Shown piece by piece: positions 38,901 to 48,190 of a stretch of 64,000 bases of DNA. Each line of letters opens with the position of its first letter. Within the stretch, counting starts at the first letter, position 1. The notes under the pieces are model-generated. The model ran no database searches and was not told where the DNA came from. It was given only the letters and a program-made list of their open reading frames with translations. The translations under genes were made by a program, and so were the position numbers. The DNA is taken from positions 682,001 through 746,000 of the forward strand of contig BLSF01000006.1 in the NCBI GenBank assembly GCA_012862575.1, read 5' to 3'. The stretch is from Parietichytrium sp. I65-24A. Its lineage: Eukaryota > Sar > Bigyra > Thraustochytrida > Thraustochytriidae.

Positions 38901-40347
38901 GGAGAAGAACGCTGCAGATATGCAGGAAGCGGTAAGCCGGGCCCGAATTGTTTTTCAAAAGATTTGCAGCATCGCCCAAGCCAATGCTGGAGTGGATGTG
39001 GCGTTCGAACACGTCTTGAAGGTTAGAATGTTGGTTGAAGATTTTAAGAAATTGTACGATAAAATGAGGAGTTCGCCGACGCTGTTAAGTACACGTACAC
39101 CGCTTCCAACGGGCGAGGACGTGGAGATTGCGCTTGGATCACAATCGCGCGACTGTCCTCGCGCCAGAAAGCCCAACAAGAAACGGGCCCGCGATGTTTT
39201 GAGTGGCGAGCAAATTGAGCAACCGTGTCTGTCTCCCTGCACAATGAAGGGAGTTGCTAAACGGAAAGCAAATGTCAAGAAGCTTGCTGTCAATGAAGGG
39301 CTCCAGGCAGGGTATCTCAGCGCGAAAGCGTCCCATGAGGAATCTGCGGAGGCTGACGCCAGATTGAAGGAAAGAAGAGCTTCGGTCGAGGAGAGGCGCA
39401 GAAGAGAGTTGGAAGAAGATGTAGAGGAGCTCAGGCGCACTGTGGCAAGTTTCCGAGCTAGCGAAGGAGAACTGGTGTCTACGTCTGCAGCTGGCCTGAC
39501 CGCAGACGCTTTCGAGACATTGTTGCCAGGGAATGTCCTGGACAGCACCGTGCTAGCTGCCCATGCCGTCGCCATCAACCAGGAACAAGGGTCCTTTTAT
39601 GTTGAAGACAGTAGCTTGTGGGACCGCCTCCTTCAAAGTCCTGCGGCAGCGGCAGGCGAGGAGCTGATGGCTCTGGGAAAAGAAAGGCGCCGGGTAGTCA
39701 TCCCTGTGCACGACCATGAGGGCAGTGAGTGGAACCTCATCTTGCTTGACTTTGACAGCAAATCTATACTGTGGTCGAACGCACATGGTGTAAGAGCGAA
39801 GGAGTCAATGGGGTATGTGTGCGGCTTACTTGATGGCGAGTGGCAAGTCCACCAAGCTCTTTGTGCAAACGCCACCCCTCTGGCGCACGATCGAACAGAT
39901 TCCAAAGTTCTTGTGGCTCTCTGTATTTCCATTGTTGCGGAAAATTTCGACTTGCAAAATTTAAGCTTCGTTGCGGCGAGACTTGAAGCGGTACTCTCGC
40001 ACACATGCCTGACCTCCTACCGTTTGCAAATCGCGAAAACACTTTTCAGATCACGGGTGAAAACAGTCGATCCTTCAGACTCACCAGCTATAGTCGCTTA
40101 CGCGACGCCATACCTTCCGCGCAGAGAATCAGCGCAGGAGCAGTCATCTGAGACAAACGATGAGGTCAAATATGTGGTCTATCAAGTGACTGGGAGACGG
40201 CTTGAGCGCATGCATTGCGATGATCTGTACGAATTTCTGACAAAAACTTTGCAAGTTGAGGTGATGAAATCTGGAAGGAAGAACGCGATGCACCTTCGGA
40301 CTAAGATACGTGAGTGGGGAAGAGGACACGGCATCCTTCCAAATTGA
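35917..40347 (+). CDS. MULE-type transposase-like protein with possible degenerate Ulp1-like C-terminus
   Basis: A 1,476-residue uninterrupted frame. The centre resembles the MULE transposase core. KIFTNTTHNLT sits where MULEs have the first catalytic Asp (DATH-type), but Asn679 occupies that place. LLLSDMNGA supplies the second Asp (D744), 65 residues on, a usual spacing. WLYCSFHVMKAV gives the C-x2-H motif (C766, H769). The N-terminal ~600 residues are unassigned. A coiled coil (RRASVEERRRRELEEDVEEL) lies near 1140-1180. The region from ~1255 (VVIPVHDHEGSEWNLILLDFDS) resembles a Ulp1/C48 peptidase, as in Kaonashi-type MULEs, but E1271 stands where the catalytic His is expected and no catalytic Cys is clear. 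I see no terminal inverted repeats. It is either a recent element or a domesticated, catalytically altered copy. The frame also extends upstream from a GTG across the predicted acceptor. Confidence 0.62.
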   Translation: MRNDEGFEDWTFELPSPYNQLGPADSSKAHKSAREPSINIETVEAATAETERDFLREDYLPVVRKDGKDTYLDFPGEDSFVYFWAMCSFDRFLSSSAPKPDTQGGYVYHTQGMGFDAIDSLAATNAYRQKAINLAAKLLPIDKLVSVKVEKHIKFLVGASDSRKHRSRRLGLIKLVDEVGLAYKKGRVDALVTFMKIQRASFKISPEVIADKSPELAQAQWFLDTHRDEPKFRQLVTLLDSWRGHLRSAQQSLRAARQKEYRSACILIYRCISDVMDPATFLATSECLVKVLVTPLRHTQEFRCNTYSRDSQQSIVKKNLIDPRRISSHLSSLVVLRNVLECTLSAKNASTGNGLKIESTRKGQLWFDTKENKRRYRAAEELELSSLTCQVGSDLKVLFGEGSTPVREPMLMGFSGKVLRAIDAIASLVCNKQNSDVELEDRCVIEDGLAAAESWLAQVTPYVLGTVPTAQEILMKKSNTLTCYMTTSSKLFDENGRALCTFRIAVDRFTDSDRIVVRLPASDLTHSCNVSQATWSTTLSLEDIKFIEERARLGVTSEDIHRQMVANYGNTDKDGTHRELACSRTDVELIRENLELMPWRRRSDDLDTQEYVLAHEESARKGETNRFFLAYKPFVQARSEKAFGLDGISGLDDDSFFLAMADPSMIKLAAKYGGKIFTNTTHNLTIKPGVKLSTLMIECESGRGYPCLWALSQHKTEGTYSAMFEILRREVNDPNWRVELLLSDMNGAPHGGAEKVWGAPVRWLYCSFHVMKAVKVKVRSCYVEEQPTTTRQQKINLITSLFEDLMYEETAAGFAEKKSKFLDALQGQKTLLEYFETDYFAEESVSRWSSVYRQDDGARLATGKQAPTNDFVKTHHRVLKQKFITSRIRLGLAVRRFQDSVAPYFLRHLHQTDGNMDSGRSIRTHQSEADRRGYSTPQEVGQLRFGEEEFCDDDVASLCSIDDDLDYNADITAEPPGALTELQCAAYNPIGQVTMEKNAADMQEAVSRARIVFQKICSIAQANAGVDVAFEHVLKVRMLVEDFKKLYDKMRSSPTLLSTRTPLPTGEDVEIALGSQSRDCPRARKPNKKRARDVLSGEQIEQPCLSPCTMKGVAKRKANVKKLAVNEGLQAGYLSAKASHEESAEADARLKERRASVEERRRRELEEDVEELRRTVASFRASEGELVSTSAAGLTADAFETLLPGNVLDSTVLAAHAVAINQEQGSFYVEDSSLWDRLLQSPAAAAGEELMALGKERRRVVIPVHDHEGSEWNLILLDFDSKSILWSNAHGVRAKESMGYVCGLLDGEWQVHQALCANATPLAHDRTDSKVLVALCISIVAENFDLQNLSFVAARLEAVLSHTCLTSYRLQIAKTLFRSRVKTVDPSDSPAIVAYATPYLPRRESAQEQSSETNDEVKYVVYQVTGRRLERMHCDDLYEFLTKTLQVEVMKSGRKNAMHLRTKIREWGRGHGILPN

Positions 40348-41882
40348 TAACATAGCACATATAACAGCACAGCATTTTATCAAAAAATACACGAGAATCG
40401 AAGAGATGTGTGTTCCGAGTTGGCAGAAAGATAGTAGTTATACATGGTATCAAATCATCACTCCAAGCGACCCCCGAGCGTTTTACAGTCAAGCCCAATA
40501 ACAAAGACGAAGTTCACAAAGCGCTGCTTCGAAGAAAGCCTTTTGAATGAAAGGCATGGTCAACGCATAGCGACAGAACAGGACTCCAGAGTTCTATCAT
40601 CTACTCCTCGAATGTGTCTCTTTGTGGAGCGATGTGGAGTGTAAAAGGTGCGGAATGGCAAAATGAAAGTAACGAAAAATGACGAAAGCAAACTCGAAAA
40701 AGTCGAAAGGTTCGAAATGTTTGTTCGAAAATATCTCGCGACGTCAGTTGAGAATGGGTTCCGCAATAGCAAAGACTGGAACGACCCTTCTCTTTTGTTC
40801 CTCTAGGAGAACTCCTCGATAAATTCTATCTACTATTATTCTACCATACAGTACCACATTTTCTGCTCGCGTCGTGAACTGCAGTTTATTCGTCGGGCGT
40901 TGGTAGCCGTGAATAGAAGTAATCCATCCACCTTCGGAGACGCCAGTGTCCCAACCCAACTCACTGTCAACTCACTATGGCACTGTCAGCTTTTGGAATG
41001 CTTCTGATGACTACGAGAATCAGTGAACAGTCGCTTCTGTTTCCTCGTTTCTCGGGAGCAAGAGTCACAATTCACAATTCAGCTCTCGAACGTCGAAGGG
41101 CGTATCAACATGTTGTGAAATACGCAAATACCGAGTACCAAGACGTTGTGGCTGTTTCGAGTCTGGAGTTCTCTCTTGAATCGCTCAAAACCAGTAAATT
41201 AGACAAAGCAAACAACACGCAATGGCAAATCGTGGCAGCAGCCTCCGGTAACCCGGCGCCTCCAACGTTGCTTGCCTAGCCTGGATCTACAGCTCGGGCA
41301 ACGTACTCACTGTCCGCTCGAGAAATTAAGCCCCGCGGCCTGGCAACTTGCATGTGCGTTCAAGCTCAGGCCCATTTCCACGAGCGACCTCGTTGACGGC
41401 CCAGCCTGACTCGCCGTTGAGAAACTCTCAAACTTTTTTTCTAAATAAAAACCTTGAAGGCGGAATTGCTTGCGAAGACGTTTCCAATGGCATGCATGCT
41501 CTGATAAGAAGCACTTGCACTTGCTCAACTTGCTCCTGGAAGACCTGGCGTTCAGATCTTACCCAAACGCTTATATGCTACTATACCCTCGCCCTCGATG
41601 AAAGTTTGGTGCAGAGAGATTTGAACGCATTTTTGAACAATCTCTCTCTCCCTGTCTCTCTCTCTCTGTCTCTCTCAGACAGAGGTCAGTTCCCCTGGTC
41701 GAGCGCGGACCCCCTCGTATCCGTTACGTACGTTAAGAACGCTGAGCACGTTACGGACGTTGCGAGCGTGGGCTGAAGGGCGTTCGTTGGTTTGTTGGTT
41801 CGTCGGTTTGTTGGTTTGTTGTTGCGAAAAGAGCAGAAGAACGGAAGAGCGGAAGAGCGGAAGGCGCTGCGAAGAGGGCGCG
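40348..41882. other. 1.5-kb region between the MULE-like gene and SCAPER
   Basis: No convincing gene. Near 41641-41685 a CT-rich run ending TCTCTCTCAG|ACAG could be a 3' splice site of a SCAPER leader intron. GGAAGAGC repeats lie just upstream of the SCAPER ATG. Confidence 0.45.
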
Positions 41883-44800
41883 ATGACGTCCATGCCGTCG
41901 TTCTTCCTGCTCGGGTCGGAAGGCGACGTCGGCGGAGCATGGACGAAGGTCCAGCGTAAGAGTTCGCAGAAGAGGCAGGCAAAGCGGGAGCAAAATGGCG
42001 GCGGGGTGAAGCAAGGACAAGGACAGGGGCAGGGGCAGGGGCAAAAGGGGAAGCGGCGGCATAGCTCGGGGAATTCGGGCAAGTCATCGTCGCGAAGGGA
42101 CAGTGTGGCGTCCGCTAGGTCAGCGGACGGGCCATCGAAGAGCAGGACGACAGATTCACCGAGTTCTCGCGAGATGAGGAGCGTCTCGTGGCGCGTGCCG
42201 CATGGACTTGGCGACGCGCTCAAAGAGGAAGACGTGCATGTCGCGCAGAACTACTTTGACACAGTTCGAGACGAAGATGAGATTGCCGACGCGCATGTCC
42301 CGAAGAGGCAAACGAAACAATTCGAAGCCAAAACAGCTTCGGACCCGCTCTCATTTGCCTCCAAAGCTGCCCTCAAGCCGATTTCGCAACAACATGCGCC
42401 TCGAGCTGCTAGAACGGTGTCTACCATGCCACGCGGGGCTTCAGTGAAGCTAGACGGTGCGCCTCAGATTATGAACAACAATCTACAAGAGGATCAAAAC
42501 TCCCCTGCGCCTTGCAGCGCAACAAGCAATGGCAGCAGGATCATGGACGAAGAGGATTCGCTGCAAAGCAAGGTAGATGCCAACGAGCGCGAAAAGCTGC
42601 GGCTTAAGATATGGAACATTCTCTTTCGCAACGCAACCAGGACTTTGGACGAATTGTACTACATGTGCGAAGTAGACAGTGCAGATGAGCATTGCGAAAC
42701 TGCCGTGGAGCTCCTGGAAAACTACTTGAACGACTTTAAGGACCTGAAAGACCGTCTTCACACGCAAAACAAATTCGCCAAGGTACAATCATCTGAGACG
42801 GATTTGGACATGGATTTGCGAGAGACAACGAAAGGTCTCGCCTGGGAGGTGCGCAAGGGTAACGCATCTCCTTCCCCAATCACACTTCTTTTCGGCAGTC
42901 GCCTGCGAGACAACGCACTTTCAACCGACGAGACCAGAGGATCCATCCTCAAGCGTCGAAGCCTGAAGGAGCTCCGTTTCTCAACCAACAAGGTGAACAA
43001 GGAGTGGGAGACTTTTGCATCCTCTCAAGAGTCAAAGAACCAGAACGCCCCCATGCGCCCGTCTGCATGGATCAATCGACCAAACATCGTGTCCGACGCT
43101 CCTTCGGAGAACCTGTTGGCAGCCAGGGCAAAAGGATTTTCGACTATCAAGCAGCAGCAAGACAAACTCTCCCAAAAACAAACGGACGGTCAGGCAACTG
43201 ATGGACCTGCGGGCTTCAAGCTGAACACTCTTCAGACCGCGGCAGTGTCTCAAAAGATGAAGAAAGACAAGCAATCCAAGCTTGCCAGCGCCAGAAAGAG
43301 CGCAGTTGCGGACAAGCCTCAGATCGTCACACAGCTTGATGATCGTGAAAAGATGAGCCACGAGGAACGAAAGGAGCCAAACGACGAGCAACTCCCAGAG
43401 CCTGAGGCAGACGTTGACGACGCGATTTCTCGGCCCGAGGTGGACACACCGACCTCAGGTCACGGCCACGCTCCGGGAACTGGGTCGCCGAGCGACGCCT
43501 TTACGTTTGATGACCTTGCCAACATGTCTTGCCGTTGGGGTGACGACATGGTGGGCCTCTCAGAAGACGCGGCTGCGCTCGTGTCTCCAAAGAGGGCCGC
43601 GAGAAAGGCTTGTGAGGGTTGCTTCAGACATGTGCTCCCCACCACAAGCGAGAGTAAGGTATGCTCCTCCTGTATCGCAAACGCCGCTTCGAAGACCAAC
43701 AGCGCTTGCTCGCGAGACATGATGCGGACTCTGCATGAGAAACTGTCCAGCCCTGAACGCAGAAAGCCTAGCCCCTCTGAGACAAAACGCAGACAAGTCG
43801 AGAAACAGACTACAGCGAGACTAAACCGCGAAAAAATTGACCTTCAACGCCAAGCTAAACTACGCTTGCAATCAAGTCGTCAAGAGCACGTTGCTAAAGT
43901 GAAGGAAGAAGGTATTCTTGCGCAAGAGCGAGCAATCAGCGAGAAACTTGAGCGAGCTGCAGTCGCTCGAGAGGCCAAGCTCAAGAGCGTAGCCAAGAAG
44001 GCCGAAAACGAGAGTCTCAAAGTCAACGAAGTGCAGTTCATAAATGAGCTAACAGAGCAGGAGCGAAACGCTCAGCTGCACAAGAGGCTTGAGGACGGCG
44101 AAAAGCGAAGGATGGAGTTCATTGGCACTATTCGCGAAAAAGCCGAGAAGGTAAATGAACGCGCCGAAGCCCGCCGTCTGCGCGAGGAAGACAAGGAAAG
44201 ACAGTTGCGAGAAGCTATTCAACGTAGGCACGAAGAGGCAGAGAAACGCAAAGCTGAGGCTCTTGAAGAGCAACGTCGCAAACTCGACGAAATGGTTCTT
44301 GAAGCTTCCGCCAAAGTCAACGAACGTCGAACAGAAATGGAGAAAGAGAGGGAGGCAAAACTTGTACTTATCAAAGAGCGAGAAGAAAGGGCCGAGCAGG
44401 AGCGACTTCGGCACTTGCTTGCCAAGCGAGGCTCCGGGAGGGGGTCTACAGCATCCCCCGTATTTACAGCGCAGCCGCCTAGCCCTTCTTCATCCGGCGG
44501 GGTTCTTCCCGAAGAACATAGAGCCGAGGGATTTGTCGACTCTAGTATTGTAGCCAACCAGCTTTTGCAAGAGAGCGCTGCTCGAGGTGACACATTTTCC
44601 GAATGCGAGAGCTCTGAGGAACGCCAAAAGCGCGTGATGGAGGAGGAGAATAAGTCCGCCATTGAGATGAATCTTCGCGAGAGCCAGATGAAGAAGAAGT
44701 TTCGCAAGGCTCGAGCAAAGATTGCTCAGATTTGTGCCGAGCACAAGACTGACTTCAACTTGACTGCCACTCAATTCGCGCAGCATGAGCGCGCAACAAA

Positions 44801-46340
44801 CATGGGATCTCAAACTTTTAACCGAGCAAAGCTTGCGAGAGCGTTGGATGCGCTCGGAGGCGAGAAGAAGTATGTGGGGGCACTGGAGACGCTTCTGCGC
44901 CACGTGGTCGACTTTCAGTCTGCCGAGCTTGTGCGATCTAGAGCCTACATCATTGTCGATCGCCTCTTGAATGAACTCGCCGCTAGTCAGAACTTTAAAC
45001 GTGAGCCGCAGTGCGCCGCTATGGCCCTGGAGCTGTTGATGCGTGTTTGCGAACTAAACAAGCCGTTCGCGCTGCACATGCTTATTAACGACAAGATGTC
45101 TGGTGTTATTGACCTTTGCGTCTATTTTCTACGCGAGCCAAGTGGAGAGGAAAGTGTGAAGGCCTTGGCCAGCGGCCTTTGGTTGATCAAACTTGTGTTT
45201 GCAGCAGGCGAAGATGCGAAACGATTCGAGGAGAGCCAGCCTGGGCACGACGGAAAGGCAGGCATTTTGGAGGGCTTGATTCTTGAGCTCACCAAACTGT
45301 GCCTGTACTCTTCCCTGATTATCAGGGCAGGTGAACGCTGTACACAAATAAAGTGCGGCCGCCGCTGGATGGGCTGCGCAAGCGAAGCTCAAATTGGCAA
45401 TTGCGAACAAGAGGGCAGCCAGAGTCCGGGATGCCCGCACGTGCGCCCTGCGCTGAATCTTGTCCGAAGCAGCTTGGGACTTACTGAGGCTCTGCTTTGG
45501 GCCACAGCTGGAAAGAAGGCCATTCGGCAAACTGTTCATGATCGCGACCTATTCCAAAACACTTGCTCGGCTGTCTTTGACGCCATTGAGAGCTCCTCGC
45601 TGTTTAGAATTGTGTCTCAGCTCGTTGCGGCTTTCATCGCCGTGGAGGGGCTCGAAGAGGGATCTGCTCGCCGAGGGCAAGCAGAAAGAGCTAGCGAAAG
45701 CAAGCAGTCGGATTGTAAAGGTTCCCCGGAGATCTTTCGAACAATGCAAGCAGCAGCTCATTCAGGCTTGCGTGCTCTCAATTTGATAGCTCTTGTGCGG
45801 TTGGAGACTTTACAGTCAGCATTGGGCTCGCCGGCTCTGGCATTTGAGCTTCAGCAACTCATCCGCTATATCATGACTGCTTGCCAAGGTGACCCTCAAA
45901 GGGACGACCTTCCTAACCCACCGACGCAGAACTGGGCGATGCTTTGCAAATCCCTCGTGAGTCGTTGGACTTCGCGAGAAGAGCTCTTTGCAGAGCTCAT
46001 CGTGCTGATGGGATTTTATGCCTTAGCAAACCCAAGCAACCAGGAATCTCTCAGCTGGGGTCTCAGCCCGACGCCATTAACAAAGCTTTGCCGCGCGCCT
46101 TTTGCATATTTCACCAGTGCCATAGGCAAGTCGATCCTTTTCCCATCGTTGCTCTCCATCTCATCGAATAACGAGCACGCCATCACCATCATCTCTGAAG
46201 ACCTCAGCCCCTTGATGCTGCATGCCTATCTCTGCAAAATATCCGAGAACGGCCCGCAGACAAGTGACCCGATTCAACTCGCTCGTTTTCCTGCCAATTT
46301 ATGGGATTCCGCGAAGAGCACTTTGGCCGAATCCAGCTAA
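41883..46340 (+). CDS. SCAPER: SCAPER homologue (cyclin A-associated ER protein family)
   Basis: A 1,485-residue protein. The N-terminal signature region of SCAPER is clear: LRLKIWNILFRNATRTLDEL, then CEVDSADEHCETAVELLENY (about residues 240-285). A very long basic-acidic coiled coil follows (about 625-870); it contains KVNEVQFINELTEQERNAQL, which matches the family's NEVxFI...LNEE segment. A CxxC pair (CEGCFRH...CSSC, ~580-600) could bind zinc. The C-terminal third is a mostly helical region of armadillo/HEAT-like character. In animals SCAPER binds cyclin A at the ER, and its loss affects cilia and retina; its role in an alga is unknown. A GQGQGQGQ run near residue 45 is a simple repeat. The frame opens upstream only with TTG, so the ATG at 41883 (MTSMPSFFLL) is used. 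Confidence 0.82.
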   Translation: MTSMPSFFLLGSEGDVGGAWTKVQRKSSQKRQAKREQNGGGVKQGQGQGQGQGQKGKRRHSSGNSGKSSSRRDSVASARSADGPSKSRTTDSPSSREMRSVSWRVPHGLGDALKEEDVHVAQNYFDTVRDEDEIADAHVPKRQTKQFEAKTASDPLSFASKAALKPISQQHAPRAARTVSTMPRGASVKLDGAPQIMNNNLQEDQNSPAPCSATSNGSRIMDEEDSLQSKVDANEREKLRLKIWNILFRNATRTLDELYYMCEVDSADEHCETAVELLENYLNDFKDLKDRLHTQNKFAKVQSSETDLDMDLRETTKGLAWEVRKGNASPSPITLLFGSRLRDNALSTDETRGSILKRRSLKELRFSTNKVNKEWETFASSQESKNQNAPMRPSAWINRPNIVSDAPSENLLAARAKGFSTIKQQQDKLSQKQTDGQATDGPAGFKLNTLQTAAVSQKMKKDKQSKLASARKSAVADKPQIVTQLDDREKMSHEERKEPNDEQLPEPEADVDDAISRPEVDTPTSGHGHAPGTGSPSDAFTFDDLANMSCRWGDDMVGLSEDAAALVSPKRAARKACEGCFRHVLPTTSESKVCSSCIANAASKTNSACSRDMMRTLHEKLSSPERRKPSPSETKRRQVEKQTTARLNREKIDLQRQAKLRLQSSRQEHVAKVKEEGILAQERAISEKLERAAVAREAKLKSVAKKAENESLKVNEVQFINELTEQERNAQLHKRLEDGEKRRMEFIGTIREKAEKVNERAEARRLREEDKERQLREAIQRRHEEAEKRKAEALEEQRRKLDEMVLEASAKVNERRTEMEKEREAKLVLIKEREERAEQERLRHLLAKRGSGRGSTASPVFTAQPPSPSSSGGVLPEEHRAEGFVDSSIVANQLLQESAARGDTFSECESSEERQKRVMEEENKSAIEMNLRESQMKKKFRKARAKIAQICAEHKTDFNLTATQFAQHERATNMGSQTFNRAKLARALDALGGEKKYVGALETLLRHVVDFQSAELVRSRAYIIVDRLLNELAASQNFKREPQCAAMALELLMRVCELNKPFALHMLINDKMSGVIDLCVYFLREPSGEESVKALASGLWLIKLVFAAGEDAKRFEESQPGHDGKAGILEGLILELTKLCLYSSLIIRAGERCTQIKCGRRWMGCASEAQIGNCEQEGSQSPGCPHVRPALNLVRSSLGLTEALLWATAGKKAIRQTVHDRDLFQNTCSAVFDAIESSSLFRIVSQLVAAFIAVEGLEEGSARRGQAERASESKQSDCKGSPEIFRTMQAAAHSGLRALNLIALVRLETLQSALGSPALAFELQQLIRYIMTACQGDPQRDDLPNPPTQNWAMLCKSLVSRWTSREELFAELIVLMGFYALANPSNQESLSWGLSPTPLTKLCRAPFAYFTSAIGKSILFPSLLSISSNNEHAITIISEDLSPLMLHAYLCKISENGPQTSDPIQLARFPANLWDSAKSTLAESS

Positions 46341-48190
46341 TCTCGAGGCGCGGACGTTTAGCGAAGAAATTCACAATTTACATTTTTTTCCAGCTGCATA
46401 TTTAATGTCCTGACCTCATTCTCACTTTCATTCCACCAATTGTGTTTCACAATGTGTTCAACAGGCTTTTTCACTCATTTTTAAAGGAAAAAAAGGAATG
46501 AAATGGCGCCTACAAGAATCAATCCTGGCCTTTTGAGCAGGTTTTTGGCTCGATGAGCAGATCTACTTCCACAACCTGTCCGAGGTCCAAGCCCTCCTAT
46601 TCCTCCCATTTCGCCCGTTGCTCTTTACGACGTTTGGGTTCCTGCGAGGAGAACCCAAGCGCGGAGAACCGGGAGACTAGGAGTAAAAGTCCAAGATCGG
46701 TCCCACTCCCTCATTTGTCCGAGTCGGCTCTTAAGGTAATATCTAATATGCTAGTGGAAAGAAATGTCCACATTGCAGTGATAATTCTGCGTCCCACTTT
46801 TCCGGACCCATATTATAGAATTTGCTGGCATCAGCATTAACCCCCTCACTCACCCATTGCATCCTTAGCCTCATCAGTACGATGAACTATCAAGCAAAAT
46901 CGCCGAGAAGAAGCCCTTTGGATTATAGCTTGTCTTTGATTTCTTTATCGTTGTCAGCTTATTTTGTAAAATCTGTTTGTCAAGGAAAGTTTGGAGGACA
47001 GAATTCGATGCATGGCAAGCACTTTGACGGACACTCTTCATGGACATTTTCACAGTCTATCAACTTCTGAATTCTGAATTCAAATTCTTAAGCGACAGTG
47101 ACTTTGACTTTTGATGCTGCCTACCGACAGCGTCAATCAGTGGCAGGCTAGGCACGCCCTCTACTGTGAGTCGTTGTGAAGCTGGTGTCCTTTTCCTCTC
47201 TCAATATTCTCTCAATCGAGAGTATTGCTTACCACACAGCAAAGTTTGTACTGGTAGTATAATACTCTCCCTCCACATTCCTTTCCTCATCGAGGATCTT
47301 TGCGCAAGACCCAAGAGCTACCGATAGTTATAGCAGGTCCGACGCCATCCTACAGTCGTGCAACGCTCCCTTCTTGCGCCATCGAAACATATCGAAACGC
47401 TCTCAAAGCATGATCTGTTTCGCTCAAGACGCTGAAAGCGGGAGTCGCCACAGCGCCAGTGCGTGCTCGCTGGCTGCCACTTGCAGTAAAGCGAAAGTCA
47501 CAAAAGAGCTCGTGGTGAATGGATAGTTTACTTCGAACGAATTATTTCTCCGAAGCTCCGAGGCGCCTTGGCAAGACGTGCACGAAGGAACAAAGAAGGC
47601 CCGAGTTTCCTGACGAGAAGTGAGCGGAGATGTGATTCAGACACCAAGCAAAACAAAATTCATTCAAGTCATTGTTGACTGTGAGTTCAAAAGCAATCGA
47701 TCAATCAATGATTGGATCAATCCATTGATGAGAAACAAATGTGAATGAGACCACTACAGTTCTGGCTTGGCAAATCCCTCAGACTCACGAGCCGAGTGAG
47801 TGCGGGATTCAAGACGCAGGAATCAAGCAATGTAAGAGGGAGACGGGTCAAGGTTTGGCATTCTCCGGCGCAGGAAGCGAAAGAGGGAAGAAAAAAGAGA
47901 GAGATAACTTACAAAGAGAGAGCCCGGTGTCTGGGAGTCCAACGTCAACAACGTTTAGGAAAAGACAAACTTTGAAAGCCGGAGCGAAGAAGAAAAAGAA
48001 GAAGCGATTAGGAAAAAGGAATGTGATAGAGATGACGGTAACGCGATGTATCCCTAGAGGCGATCGATTGTGAGTGTGGGACCAGTGGGACCAGACCAGA
48101 TCAAACCAGACCGTTCAGACCAGGTTTGTGCGGGCACAGCAGGCGCAGCAGAGGCGAGGACTTGTGACACGACAGTGGACAAGTAATAAG
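46341..48190. other. 1.85-kb intergenic region
   Basis: No gene seen. It contains TTCTGAATTCTGAATTC near 47065, AT-rich stretches, an AAGAAGAAAAAGAAGAAGCG run near 47985 and GGGACCAGTGGGACCAGACCAG repeats just upstream of the next gene. Confidence 0.5.

Noticed and set aside
40977-41279. 100-codon plus-strand ATG frame upstream of SCAPER
   Set aside because: No motif, no homologue recognised, and short; not enough to call a gene.
45331-45387. Possible 57-nt intron within SCAPER (GTGAAC...AAG)
   Set aside because: The donor is weak, the frame is open through it, and the sequence on both sides reads well without splicing.
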